From Lichenicoccus sp965213775 (lineage in GTDB: Bacteria > Pseudomonadota > Alphaproteobacteria > Acetobacterales > Acetobacteraceae), in the NCBI GenBank assembly GCA_965213775.1, contig CBDCAC010000004.1, positions 1,426,001 to 1,490,000 on the forward strand: a DNA stretch of 64,000 nt, read 5' to 3'. Below the pieces are notes generated by a model that saw only the letters and a list, made by a program, of their open reading frames with translations, was not told the origin of the DNA and did no database searches. The translations under genes and the position numbers were made by a program. Below, piece by piece: positions 1 to 8,911 of the stretch; positions within the stretch are counted from its first letter, which is position 1, and the number at the start of each line of letters is the position of its first letter.

Positions 1-594
1 GCCGGCTTCTCGGGCCATGGACAGACCGAGCTGCTGATCGAGGTGTTCGAGGCGGCTGGACGGCGAAGTGCTCGAACCGAGGTCGCGACCGGCGTGGCGC
101 TCGTGGCCGGCGACCGTCAGCGGGACGGCCTGTTCCCACTCTGGTCGATCGCCCAGAACATCACCGTGCGGTCGCTCGCCGTGCTGCGTCGCGGTCCGCT
201 GCTCTCGCCGGATCGCGAGCGGGCGATGGCCGCCGCCTGGAAGACCCGAATCGGGATCAGGACACCCGATCTCGACGATCCCATCCTGTCGCTGTCCGGC
301 GGCAACCAGCAGAAGGCCCTGTTCGCGCGCGCGCTGGGTTCGGATGCGCGCATCGTCGTGATGGACGATCCGATGCGCGGGGTCGATATCGGAACCAAGA
401 TGGACGTCTACGACCTGATCCGCAGCGAGGCCGCGGAGGGACGCACGTTCCTGTGGTACACGACCGAGCTCGAGGAGCTCGAGAACTGCGACCACATCTA
501 CGTCTTCCGCCACGGGCGGATCGTCGCCGATTTCGGTCGCGGCGACCTGAGCGAGCAGCAGCTGATCGACGCGTCGTTCCGGGAGACGACATGA
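1..594 (+). CDS. Sugar ABC transporter ATP-binding protein (RbsA/MglA type), 5'-partial
   Basis: This is the C-terminal ATPase half of a ribose/galactose-type importer ATPase; the reading frame is open from base 1, so the N-terminal half lies outside the window. The second nucleotide-binding domain shows the signature LSGGNQQK and the sequence VVMDDPMRGVDIGTK, where RbsA-like proteins usually have LDEPTRGID. The Walker B glutamate is therefore an aspartate here. The TTELEELENCD stretch matches the H-loop/switch region, where this family often lacks the histidine. The stop overlaps the start of the first permease (ATGA), so the genes are translationally coupled. The binding protein is presumably upstream. 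The substrate cannot be read from the sequence. Confidence 0.9.
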   Translation, partial: AGFSGHGQTELLIEVFEAAGRRSARTEVATGVALVAGDRQRDGLFPLWSIAQNITVRSLAVLRRGPLLSPDRERAMAAAWKTRIGIRTPDLDDPILSLSGGNQQKALFARALGSDARIVVMDDPMRGVDIGTKMDVYDLIRSEAAEGRTFLWYTTELEELENCDHIYVFRHGRIVADFGRGDLSEQQLIDASFRETT

Positions 595-1574
595 GCGACC
601 GGAACCCGACTGCCATGATCCTGGGCAGAACACCCGCCAGCCTCGGCCGCAGCGCGCTGCCGGTGGTGTCGCTGGCGCTCGTCATCCTGGCGATCGCGTA
701 TTTCAATCCGCACGCGATCAGCTATTTCGGCTTCAACCTGATGCTGAACCTCGGCATCCCCGTCGCCCTGGCGACCATCGCGCAGATGCTGATCATCACG
801 GTCAACGAGCTGGACCTGTCGATCGGCGCGTTCGTCGGCTTCACGGGATGCGTGGTCGTGACCTGGCTGCCGACGGCGCCCGTCACCGGCTGGGCTATCC
901 TGCTCGCCTCGATCGCGGCCTACGCCCTGATCGGCGCGCTGATCCATCTGCGTCGGGTTCCGTCGATCGTGGTCACGCTCGGCATGAGTTTCGTCTGGCT
1001 CGGCCTGGCCATCCTGATCCGGCCGACGCCCGGAGGCACCGCGCCCGGGTGGCTCCACGCCCTCGTCTCGGTTCGCGTTCCCTACGTGCCGTTTCCGATC
1101 GTGGCCGCGACCGTGGTCGCCCTCGCGGTGCATCTCGGGCTGATGCGCAGCTCGTATGGAACGATGCTTCGCGGCGTCGGCGGCAACGCCGCCGCGCTGC
1201 AGCGCGCGGGCTGGTCCGTGCTCAAGGCGAAGATGGTCGTCTATGCCCTCGCCGGGCTGTTCGGCGTCCTGTCCGGCATGGCGCTCGTCGGCATCTCCAC
1301 CTCGGCCGACGCCAACATGGCGAACGGATACACCCTGCTGTCCATCGCCGGGGCGATCCTTGGCGGGGCGGAATTCGTCGGCGGCCGTGTCTCGCCGGTC
1401 GGTGCGATCCTCGGCGCGCTGACGCTGCAGCTCACCGCCGTGGCGCTCAACTTCTTCCATCTCCCGGCCTATCCCTCCCTGCGGATACCGCAGGAGTGGC
1501 AGGTCGGCGCGCAGGGGATCATTCTGATCCTGATCCTGGCGCTGCGGGCGCTGATGAACCGGAGCGAGCGATGA
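591..1574 (+). CDS. Sugar ABC transporter permease (RbsC family)
   Basis: This inner-membrane permease of 327 residues belongs to the BPD_transp_2 (RbsC/XylH) family. The start at 591 is chosen because ATG overlaps the ATPase stop as ATGA, the usual coupling in this operon type; the frame is open further upstream but only as a shadow of the ATPase gene. About eight to ten hydrophobic segments are visible. The family-typical motif NELDLSIGAFVGF lies near residue 65, and a conserved GGAEFVGGRVSPVGAILGAL stretch lies near residue 260, where RbsC proteins carry the GG(T/A)...GG...G motif. It should pair with the second permease as a heterodimer on the ATPase. Confidence 0.9.
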   Translation: MSDRNPTAMILGRTPASLGRSALPVVSLALVILAIAYFNPHAISYFGFNLMLNLGIPVALATIAQMLIITVNELDLSIGAFVGFTGCVVVTWLPTAPVTGWAILLASIAAYALIGALIHLRRVPSIVVTLGMSFVWLGLAILIRPTPGGTAPGWLHALVSVRVPYVPFPIVAATVVALAVHLGLMRSSYGTMLRGVGGNAAALQRAGWSVLKAKMVVYALAGLFGVLSGMALVGISTSADANMANGYTLLSIAGAILGGAEFVGGRVSPVGAILGALTLQLTAVALNFFHLPAYPSLRIPQEWQVGAQGIILILILALRALMNRSER

Positions 1575-2536
1575 TCGGCGCCGCTTCCGTCGCGCTGGCG
1601 CAGCTCGGCGCGCGTCCCTGGATCTGGTCGTTCCTCATGGCGGCGCTGGCCTGGTTCCTCGCCGTCCTGGTCGCCCATGGCAGCGGCGCCGGGAGCATGC
1701 TGTCCACCGCACTCGCCTTCTCGGTCTTCACCGTCGTGGTCGGCATCGGGCAGATGTTCGTCATCACCCTGGGCCCGGGGAACATCGATCTGTCCCTGCC
1801 GGCGAATATCGGTCTCTCCGGCGCCGTCGCGATGCAGGTCATGAACGGCGCTGACAGCCGGATCGCGCTCGGCCTGGCGGCGGCGGCAGGGGTCGGTATC
1901 CTGATCGGGATCTTCAACTACGTGTTGATCCGCTCGCTTCGGATTCCACCGATCATCGCGACGCTGTCCTCGAGCTTCGTCCTGGTGTCGCTGGGGATCA
2001 GCTATGGCCGCGGTCTCCAGATCAAGCCGCCGCCGGCCCTCGCCGAACTGACCGTCATCCGTATCGAGGGCGTTCCGATCATGCCGGTGATCGTGCTGAT
2101 CCTGACGATCCTGGCCAGCGTGACGCTGCATCGCACGATCTTCGGACGTTCGGTCCTGGCGATCGGCCAGAACATCCGGGCGGCGCGGCTGGCCGGGATC
2201 AGGGTCGGGCGGGTGCGGTTGCTGACCTACGTGCTGTGCGCGGTGCTCGCCAGCCTCTGCGGCACCCTGCTTGCCGGTTTCACCGGCGGCTCTTCGCTCG
2301 ACATGGGCTCGGAGTATCTCCTCAGCTCGATTGCCGTCGTGGTGATCGGCGGCACCGCGGTTGCCGGAGGCGCTGCGAACCTGCCGGGCCTCTGGGGTGC
2401 GTCCCTGTTCCTGTTCATGGTCGTGACGCTGCTCAACGGGTCCGGGCTCGGAGCTGGCGGCCGGGACGTCATGACCGGAGCGATCATCATCGCCGTCATC
2501 ATCGTGGCCGGCGGTCGCCGGACGATCCGCTCATGA
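1571..2536 (+). CDS. Sugar ABC transporter permease (RbsC family), second subunit
   Basis: This second BPD_transp_2 permease has 321 residues. The ATG at 1571 overlaps the preceding stop (ATGA), which fixes the start. It carries the family signatures ITLGPGNIDLSLPANIGLSG (the NIDLS motif) and GGTAVAGGAANLPGLWGASL near the C-terminus. Multiple transmembrane helices span the length. Two different permeases encoded in tandem with one fused-type ATPase is a common arrangement of CUT2-class importers. This is the last gene of the visible operon; a 240-bp gap with no recognisable gene follows. Confidence 0.9.
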   Translation: MIGAASVALAQLGARPWIWSFLMAALAWFLAVLVAHGSGAGSMLSTALAFSVFTVVVGIGQMFVITLGPGNIDLSLPANIGLSGAVAMQVMNGADSRIALGLAAAAGVGILIGIFNYVLIRSLRIPPIIATLSSSFVLVSLGISYGRGLQIKPPPALAELTVIRIEGVPIMPVIVLILTILASVTLHRTIFGRSVLAIGQNIRAARLAGIRVGRVRLLTYVLCAVLASLCGTLLAGFTGGSSLDMGSEYLLSSIAVVVIGGTAVAGGAANLPGLWGASLFLFMVVTLLNGSGLGAGGRDVMTGAIIIAVIIVAGGRRTIRS

Positions 2537-2776
2537 TGAGGCCGTCACGATCCTCGATCGGTGGCCTCGAGACGATCTCGATCTAGCGCGGAACTTGCGG
2601 TAAGACCTAGCGCGCATGCTCACGTCCAGGGGGCGGTCAGGAACGACCGGTCATCTTGTCTTGGCACTCCATCCGCCCATCGCCGATCGACGACCTCTCA
2701 CGCACGTGACGCGTGATGAGGCGCGTGGTGGATCGGGCCTGCCTCGGCCGATCTCTGCCGGCCGCCGAGGCACACC

Positions 2777-3568
2777 GTGACCCCCATTCTCGTCTGCCGC
2801 GTCACGCATTGGCTTCTCGCGCCGATCTCGGGGGGCGGCACTCACGCCATCGCGGGCTGGGCGGCCTGGCATGGCAGATTGATGGTGCTCGGATGGAACG
2901 TCGTGCTGCCCCTCGGCATCCTCGTCGCCCGGTTCGGCAAGGTGCCGCGTCGCCATCGCTGGCCGGTCATCCTCGATCACCCGATCTGGTGGCGATCCCA
3001 CGTGTGCCTGCAGACTGCCGGCGTGCTGCTGATGAGCGTCGCGGTGCTTCTCGCGATACTTCATGCGAACGGCAGCGGCCGCACGGTGCGGATCCATCAC
3101 GTTCTAGGCTGGACGGTGGCCGCCGCCGGCTGGATCCAGGCAACTGCCGGCGCGCTGCGCGGCAGCAAGGGTGGCCCGACCGATACGTCATCACGGGGCG
3201 ATCACTATGACATGACACTGCGCCGGGTGGCTTTCGAACGCCTGCACAAGAGCCTGGGCTGGATCGCCGTGCCCTTGATCTGGCTCGCGACCGGCTATGG
3301 CCTGGTGCTGGCAGATGCGCCGCGCTGGATGCCGGTCGTGCTGGCCGTTTGGTGGTCGTGGCTGATCGCCTGCTTGGTGGCCCTGCAGCGGCGCGGTCTG
3401 TGCATCGACACCTATCAGGCGATCTGGGGTGACGAACCAAAGCATCCCGGAAACCGGCGCCGACCGATCGGCTGGGGCATCGTCCGGGCTGTCGACGGTT
3501 GCTTGGCTCGACCGGCGAGAATTCCGCCTCGGCTCAAGCGTGGCGCCACGCCTCCGTCTCATGGATGA
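2777..3568 (+). CDS. Cytochrome b561-domain membrane protein
   Basis: This membrane protein of 263 residues has the cytochrome b561 fold. The GTG start at 2777 gives the usual short N-terminus before the first helix. Helices are seen around WHGRLMVLGWNVVLPLGILV, WWRSHVCLQTAGVLLMSV, IHHVLGWTVAAAGWIQATAG and LHKSLGWIAVPLIWLATGY. Each contains or borders a histidine placed like the haem ligands of the family, and further hydrophobic residues follow (WMPVVLAVWWSWLIACLVAL). The last 40 residues are basic and proline-rich, without a recognisable domain. It is expected to bind two b haems and carry out transmembrane electron transfer; donor and acceptor are unknown. It stands alone in the window. 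Confidence 0.75.
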   Translation: MTPILVCRVTHWLLAPISGGGTHAIAGWAAWHGRLMVLGWNVVLPLGILVARFGKVPRRHRWPVILDHPIWWRSHVCLQTAGVLLMSVAVLLAILHANGSGRTVRIHHVLGWTVAAAGWIQATAGALRGSKGGPTDTSSRGDHYDMTLRRVAFERLHKSLGWIAVPLIWLATGYGLVLADAPRWMPVVLAVWWSWLIACLVALQRRGLCIDTYQAIWGDEPKHPGNRRRPIGWGIVRAVDGCLARPARIPPRLKRGATPPSHG

Positions 3569-4154
3569 AAGAGATGTATTGCGCTCGGATGGGGATCTGC
3601 TCGAAAGAGTAAAAGATAAAGTATGGTCGCTGCGCCGTCCTCGCACCATGATTTTGGTGCACGAACCGGATCTCATATTGATCTGTGATCTTGTAACGAA
3701 CATATCCGTTAAGACGTTGCGGGTCATGTTGCGATGAGTCCTGCGGAGAGATGAAGAGAAAGGAAAATTACAGCGGCTCTGCCGCTGCCCTCCTGACCTC
3801 CCGGATGGATGTGGTCTGAACCGAGAGGGGTGACGAAAATGCTCGATCCGGACCCGGCACCATGATTAAGGCTGCGATGACGACGTGTTCTTTCGAGCCT
3901 ACCGTAAACATCTAGCGCAGAGTGACGAGTGGGCCGTGCAGCGCGCCCGATGCATGAGGCCATCCATGGCCGCCTGACCACGCAGCCAACGCTGCCCAGA
4001 TACACCGCCCCCACACCACGCGGTGGAACACGATCCCAGCGGCTTCGCTGGCGAGCCTGCGAGCGGCCGTTCAACTAGCGCAGCGCACGCGTGCTGAGGG
4101 GAGCTGCCTCCTGCCGCTTGCGCTTCGTGAGAGGCGCCCGCGTCGCGCTCGGGA
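3569..4154. other. Gene-free stretch of mixed composition
   Basis: No convincing gene was found here. The first 200 bases are clearly AT-richer than the surroundings. Short open frames on both strands have no recognisable family and poor codon bias. A small inverted repeat (AGCGGC/GCCGCT) sits near 3770-3786. The stretch lies between the cytochrome b561 gene and a truncated AraC gene and probably contains the decayed remainder of the latter. Confidence 0.5.
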
Positions 4155-4631
4155 TCATACAGAGCGCCAGGGTTCGACCTCGTCACTGGTGTGATGGATC
4201 AGCGTCACTTCGGGAAGATCGCGGCGGAGCGCCTCGGCTCCCGGTCCATCGAGCGTGATGATGCCGGACAACAGGCGAACGGCCTGGATCGATGCGCCGA
4301 CATGCGAGGAGAGCGGGCGCTCCAGGCCGAAACCCAGCCTGTCGACACGAACGCCTTGCCGGTCCGCAAGCTCCATGATCTCCGCCTGCTCCATGCCGGT
4401 TCCCGTCTCGACACGATAATCCGGCCATGACGGAAGCATCACGAAGTCGCCCTTCTCCAGGTCGATCCGACGCGTTTGAAATGTCAGGAAGCAGCCACCT
4501 TCCACGACATAGTGAAAGGAAACGCCGGGAAAGTGCGGGATGCCGAGCGACACGTCGTCGGCGAGCCGGAGGTCGGCAATGAGCGGGCATCTTGCCCTCG
4601 CGGAGGAGAGGATGTGCGTCAACAGATCCAT
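4155..4631 (-). pseudogene. Truncated AraC-family regulator (cupin domain only)
   Basis: The 158 residues resemble the N-terminal cupin-like effector domain of AraC regulators of the cupin_6 type: MDLLTHILSSARAR, then GVSFHYVVEGGCFL, then LEKGDFVMLPSW, then QAVRLLSGIITLDGPGAEALRRDLP. AraC proteins of this kind are about 300 residues long and end in two helix-turn-helix motifs, which are missing here. The frame stops directly after DEVEPWRSV and nothing resembling the DNA-binding half is found in the next 500 bases in any frame. With an IS630 remnant on the other side of it, a deletion or insertion event is the likely cause. A functional short protein cannot be excluded. Confidence 0.6.
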
Positions 4632-5278
4632 GGTGAGTGCTATACCACCTGTTCAACCTTCATGCTTTCGATAGGATGATTTCCGCCCGATCCGAGCATT
4701 CTGGCGGTCCCGGTGTCATCAGGGCGTCTTTGCGAAGACGCCTTGCTTGCGGCATGAGCTGCCGGCCGCCTCCTGACACCTGAGCTTGGCGAGGACCCGC
4801 TCGATCCGGTTCAAGTCGGGTGAGTAGACAGGCAGATGCGCGCCGCGTGCCTCGATGGCCTCGTGCGCACCCCTCACATGCTGAACGGCACGCCGTGCGG
4901 GCGCATCGGCCAGTCGCGCAGTTGCGCAAGGATAGTCTCCGGCCGGTGCGCCATGTCGTCGGCGTTCACGTCGTGGAGATGCACCAGCAGGCGCACGATA
5001 GGAAGCTCGTGCGGCCACGCGTGGCGGCGCCGGTATGCGCCTGCCGCTGACGCGCTTGACGACACATGATACGCCGACCCCGCGCGGCCACCTGCCGGGC
5101 GCTTCCTGCTGTTCAGCGTGGCCGATCGGGCTGCCGGCGAAGATGTCCGCGCACCGCGCGCCATCCGGTGCCGGTTCCTGGTCAGAGTTGCATGTCGCGA
5201 CCAAACCCTACCCAGCTCCACCGCGATCGCCGCCTCTTACACTCCTGCCTGTGACACGACCTTCATCGATCCTACGTC
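4632..5278. other. Intergenic stretch with IS remnant and hairpin
   Basis: This gap holds the IS630 transposase fragment listed separately and a perfect 8-bp hairpin (GGCGTCTT, loop TGCG, AAGACGCC) at 4723-4742. Between about 4881 and 5278 only open frames without recognisable similarity are seen on either strand. They read like degraded mobile-element DNA. Confidence 0.5.
4719..4880 (-). mobile_element. IS630-family transposase remnant (C-terminal)
   Basis: The minus-strand frame reads EAIEARGAHLPVYSPDLNRIERVLAKL, which matches the last DDE segment of IS630-family transposases (typically a PPYSPDxNPIE motif followed by a K-rich helix). The catalytic D and E of this segment are recognisable but NPIE is NRIE. 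The upstream catalytic domain is missing and the frame ends soon after, so this is a non-functional fragment. No terminal inverted repeats could be recognised. Confidence 0.6.
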
Positions 5279-5914
5279 TTACGACACATAACGTGCGGTG
5301 GTCTTCGCGGCGATGTCGTTCGCCGTAACACCCTGAGCCAGTTCGATCAGCCGAAACGGGCTCGTACGTTCTGGGCGATGGAACACCGCGAGGTCAGTAA
5401 TGATCATGTCGACCACGTTCTTGCCCGTCAGCGGAAGCGTGCAGGCCGGGATGAATTTCGGTTCGCCGGCCTTCGAGGTGTGCTCCATGACGACGATGAT
5501 CCGCTTCACCCCGGCGACCAGGTCCATGGCGCCGCCCATGCCCTTCACCATCTTGCCCGGGATCATCCAGTTGGCGATGTCGCCAGCCTCCGATACCTCC
5601 ATCGCTCCCAGCACCGTCAGGTCGATGTGGCCGCCGCGTATCATCGCGAAGCTCTCCGCGGACGAGAAATAGGCCGAGGAGGGCAGTTCGCTGATGGTCT
5701 GCTTGCCGGCATTGATCAGGTCCGCATCTATCTGATCTTCATACGGGAACGGTCCGATACCCAGCATGCCGTTCTCGCTCTGCAGCGTCACCGTGAGATC
5801 GGTCGGGATATTGTTGGCCACCAGGGTCGGGATGCCGATGCCGAGATTGACGTAGTAGCCGTCCCGCAGCTCGCGTGCGGCGCGGGCCGCCATCTGGTCG
5901 CGTGTCCAAGGCAT
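5279..5914 (-). CDS. 3-oxoacid CoA-transferase, subunit B
   Basis: This subunit of 211 residues has the family hallmark SENGMLG, with Glu47 as the catalytic residue that carries the CoA thioester, and the GIGIPTLVAN and GAMEVSEAGDIANW segments of the PcaJ/ScoB/AtoA family. It should act with subunit A to move CoA from succinyl-CoA (or acetyl-CoA) to a 3-oxoacid such as acetoacetate or 3-oxoadipate. Its ATG overlaps the subunit A stop by one base. It is the last gene of a minus-strand operon that also encodes a thiolase, a FAH-family hydrolase and a ring-cleavage-type dioxygenase. That context suggests degradation of an aromatic or related ring compound to acyl-CoA units. The exact oxoacid is undecided. 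Confidence 0.9.
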   Translation of the reverse strand: MPWTRDQMAARAARELRDGYYVNLGIGIPTLVANNIPTDLTVTLQSENGMLGIGPFPYEDQIDADLINAGKQTISELPSSAYFSSAESFAMIRGGHIDLTVLGAMEVSEAGDIANWMIPGKMVKGMGGAMDLVAGVKRIIVVMEHTSKAGEPKFIPACTLPLTGKNVVDMIITDLAVFHRPERTSPFRLIELAQGVTANDIAAKTTARYVS

Positions 5915-6621
5915 CAGGCGGAGCCCCTCACGCGGGTAGTTCTGAATTCGATCTGCTTGTCGTAGGGCGCGCCGCTGAACAGGCGCTGCACGAAGACGCC
6001 GGGAAGATGTATGCCGTCCGGATCAAGCGTGCCCACCGGGACGATCTCCTCTACCTCGACCACCGTGACGCGTCCGCACGTCGCTGCCGGGACGTTGAAG
6101 TTGCGCGCGGTCTTGCGGAACACCAGGTTCCCGGCAGTGTCGGCCCTCCAAGCCTTGACGATGGCGAGGTCGGCGAAGATGCCCTGTTCCAGGATGAAGG
6201 TCTCGTCGCCGAACATCTTGTGCTCCTTGCCCTCCGCCGCCAGCGTGCCGACGCCGGTCCTGGTGTAGAAGCCCGGGATGCCGGCGCCCCCGGCGCGCAT
6301 GCGCTCGGCGAGGGTGCCTTGCGGGCAGAACTCCACCTCGAGCTCGCCGGCAAGATATTGCCGCTCGAACTCCTTGTTCTCGCCGACATAGGAGCTAATC
6401 ATCTTCGCCACCTGTCGCGTGCGCAGCAGCTTGCCGAGCCCGACCCCGTCGATCCCGGCGTTGTTCGAGGCGATCCGCAGTTCCTTGGTGCCGGCTCGCT
6501 CGATCGCGTCGATAATCCGCTCCGGGATACCGCAGAGCCCGAAGCCGCCGGCCGCGATCAACATCCCGTCGAACAGCAAGCCGTCGAGTGCCGCGGCCGC
6601 GTCTGGGCGGATCTTGTTCAT
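5914..6621 (-). CDS. 3-oxoacid CoA-transferase, subunit A
   Basis: This alpha subunit of 235 residues, of the PcaI/ScoA/AtoD family, carries the glycine-rich motif AAGGFGLCGIPERIIDAI near residue 23, NAGIDGVGLGKLLRT, and GTLAERMRAGGAGIPGFYTRTGVGT. It forms the heteromeric CoA-transferase with the subunit B encoded one base downstream. It starts 7 bases after the thiolase stop, so the three genes are tightly linked. Family members act on acetoacetate or 3-oxoadipate and the sequence alone does not separate the two. Confidence 0.9.
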   Translation of the reverse strand: MNKIRPDAAAALDGLLFDGMLIAAGGFGLCGIPERIIDAIERAGTKELRIASNNAGIDGVGLGKLLRTRQVAKMISSYVGENKEFERQYLAGELEVEFCPQGTLAERMRAGGAGIPGFYTRTGVGTLAAEGKEHKMFGDETFILEQGIFADLAIVKAWRADTAGNLVFRKTARNFNVPAATCGRVTVVEVEEIVPVGTLDPDGIHLPGVFVQRLFSGAPYDKQIEFRTTRVRGSA

Positions 6622-6628
6622 GATGTTC

Positions 6629-7807
6629 TCACCGCTCCAGCGTCATGGCGATACCCATGCCGCCGCCGATGCACAGCGTGGCCAGCCCCTTGCGGGCTTC
6701 ACGCTTCTGCATCTCGTGGAGCAGTGTTACGAGCACTCTGGCGCCCGATGCGCCGATGGGATGGCCGAGCGCGATGGCACCCCCGTTGACGTTCACGATC
6801 TCCGGGTCCCAATCCATCTCCCGATTCACCACGCAGGCCTGGGCGGCGAACGCCTCGTTGGCTTCGATCAGGTCCAGATCGGCGATACGCCAGCCTGCCT
6901 TCTTCAGGGCCAGGCGGGAGGCTGGGATCGGTCCCGTGCCCATGATCGCGGGATCCACTCCGGCGGTCGCCCAGGAAGCGATCCGCGCCAACGGAGGCAA
7001 TCCGCGCCGTGACGCTTCCGATGCCCTCATCAGCACCAGTGCCGCGGCGCCGTCGTTGATGCCGGACGCATTTCCGGCGGTGACCGTGCCGGTCTTCAGG
7101 AATGCCGGCCTAAGCTTCTCCATGCTCTCCGGCGTGATGCCAGGGCGCGGGTGCTCGTCGACCATGGCCACCACGTCGCCCTTACGATCCGGGACCGTTA
7201 CCGGCACGATCTCTTCACGGAAGCGACCGTTCCTCTGCGCAGCCTCGGCGCGGCCCTGCGATCGGACTGCGACCGCGTCCTGCTCTGCACGCGTGATCTT
7301 CCAGCGCTCAGCGAGATTCTCCGCCGTGATCCCCATCTGATAGAGGTTGAAGGCGTCCATCAGCCCGTCGCATACCATCGTGTCGATCATCGACAGGTCG
7401 CCGATCTTCTGGCCCTTCCGCAGATACGCGGCGTGCGGCGCCAGCGACATGTTCTCCTGACCGCCTGCCACGACGATCGCCGCGTCGCCGGCGGCGATCT
7501 GCTGCATTCCCAGCGCCACCGCGCGGAGCCCGGAACCGCAGAGCTGGTTCACGCCCCACGCCGTGGTTTCGACCGGCAGGCCTGCGCGTATGGCGGCCTG
7601 ACGTGCTGGATTCTGGCCCTGCGCCGCCGTGAGGACCTGGCCGATGATGACCTCGTCCACCTCGTTCCGGGCGATCCGCGTCCGCGACAGCGCGGCTGCG
7701 ATCGCGACCGCTCCCAGCTCGTGTGCAGGCGTTGCCGCGAACATGCCGTTGAAGGTGCCGATCGCGGTACGCACAGCCGCCGTGATGACGATGTCTGTCG
7801 TGCTCAT
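6629..7807 (-). CDS. Acetyl-CoA C-acyltransferase (thiolase)
   Basis: This is a full-length thiolase of 392 residues. The nucleophilic Cys90 lies in NQLCGSG, the second-site histidine (about His349) in GGAIALGHPIGASG, and the acid/base cysteine (about Cys379) in CIGGGMG. It resembles the PhaA/AtoB/PcaF group, which cleaves acetoacetyl-CoA or 3-oxoadipyl-CoA, or condenses acetyl-CoA in reverse. Placement directly upstream of a CoA-transferase pair argues for a degradative role: the transferase makes the 3-oxoacyl-CoA and this enzyme cleaves it. A polyhydroxyalkanoate role is less likely because no phaB or phaC is nearby. Confidence 0.92.
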   Translation of the reverse strand: MSTTDIVITAAVRTAIGTFNGMFAATPAHELGAVAIAAALSRTRIARNEVDEVIIGQVLTAAQGQNPARQAAIRAGLPVETTAWGVNQLCGSGLRAVALGMQQIAAGDAAIVVAGGQENMSLAPHAAYLRKGQKIGDLSMIDTMVCDGLMDAFNLYQMGITAENLAERWKITRAEQDAVAVRSQGRAEAAQRNGRFREEIVPVTVPDRKGDVVAMVDEHPRPGITPESMEKLRPAFLKTGTVTAGNASGINDGAAALVLMRASEASRRGLPPLARIASWATAGVDPAIMGTGPIPASRLALKKAGWRIADLDLIEANEAFAAQACVVNREMDWDPEIVNVNGGAIALGHPIGASGARVLVTLLHEMQKREARKGLATLCIGGGMGIAMTLER

Positions 7808-7970
7808 AGCTCAACTCCCACTCGACCAAGTCCAGTGCCGGCATCCCGACCCGGGCGCAAGACGAGTCCTTCTCGGAACGTGATCGCCCTCAGGGGAGTG
7901 CCGCCTTCCTGGCAGACGGAGCCCGAAGGCGAGCCCGACCGCTTACCTGATCCCCAGCCGGCCGCGTTTC

Positions 7971-8873
7971 CTATCGCGGCGTCGCCATGGCCTGCGATAT
8001 CACAGATGACGAAGCCTGATCGACGATCGGATTACGGAGTATGCCGAGTCCGGGGATCTCGACCTCGCAGACATCGCCGGGCTTCATCCAGAGCGGAGGC
8101 TTGCGGGCCAACCCGACGCCCGCCGGCGTTCCGGTGACGATGATGTCGCCGGGCTCGAGCATGAACGGAATGCTGAGCAGGCTCACGAGCGTCGCCACGT
8201 CGAACACCAGGTCATCCGTCGATGCATCCTGGACGACAGCGCCGTTCAGCCGTGTCTGCAGTTGAAGCCCCTCGCAGCCGGCTGGCAGGCTGTCAGCGGT
8301 GACGAAAACCGGGCCGAAGGCCCCGGTCCCATCGAAGTTCTTGCCGACGGTCCATTGCTGCGTCTTGGTCTGATAATCACGCACCGAAGCATCGTTGAAC
8401 AGGGAGTAGCCGGCCACGTGGTCCAACGCCGTCTCGACCGAGATTCCCCGTCCCGCCTTGCCGATTACGGCGACGAGTTCGCCTTGGTAGTCGAGCTGTT
8501 CGGAAACCGACGGTCGGATGATCGGTTCGCTCTGGCCGATAAGGCTCGAGGCGAACCGGGCGAACACGGCAGGATATTCGGGCTGCTTGAATCCGCTCTC
8601 CGCGGAGTGATCGGCGTAGTTCAGGCCGATGCAGATGATCTTTCCGGGATTCTGGATCGGCGGCAACAGCGTGACGTCGTCGAGATCGAGCGGGGCGCCG
8701 CTGTCGATCAGAAGTCGGCCCGCTTCGACGAGTGCATGGCCGCCGCGGCGGAGCAAGGCGAGCAGATCGCCCGGCGACCTCGGATCCTCCAGCGCGAGAC
8801 CATGAAACGGCGTAGATCCATGGCGCGCGGCGATGCCGCCGCGGCCATTTCGCGAGTAGGCAACGAACTGCAT
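7971..8873 (-). CDS. Fumarylacetoacetate hydrolase family protein
   Basis: This protein of 300 residues has the FAH catalytic domain: an IICIGLNYADHSAE entry motif, DYQGELVAVIGKAGRGI with the metal-binding acidic residues, and GTPAGVGLARKPPLWMKPGD near the C-terminus. Members hydrolyse C-C bonds of acylpyruvates or fumarylacetoacetate, or act as isomerase/decarboxylase on ring-cleavage products. Directly downstream of an extradiol-type dioxygenase gene, it probably acts on the ring-opened product. A gap of 163 bp separates it from the thiolase, larger than elsewhere in the operon, with no visible gene in it. Confidence 0.85.
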   Translation of the reverse strand: MQFVAYSRNGRGGIAARHGSTPFHGLALEDPRSPGDLLALLRRGGHALVEAGRLLIDSGAPLDLDDVTLLPPIQNPGKIICIGLNYADHSAESGFKQPEYPAVFARFASSLIGQSEPIIRPSVSEQLDYQGELVAVIGKAGRGISVETALDHVAGYSLFNDASVRDYQTKTQQWTVGKNFDGTGAFGPVFVTADSLPAGCEGLQLQTRLNGAVVQDASTDDLVFDVATLVSLLSIPFMLEPGDIIVTGTPAGVGLARKPPLWMKPGDVCEVEIPGLGILRNPIVDQASSSVISQAMATPR

Positions 8874-8911
8874 GGCGATCGTTCTCCTCTGACCGCTGCG
8901 GTTATATACGC

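Noticed and set aside
3429..3737. A possible 102-residue gene overlapping the end of the cytochrome b561 gene
   Set aside because: No recognisable family, overlaps a real gene by 140 bases and lies in a composition shift; not supported.
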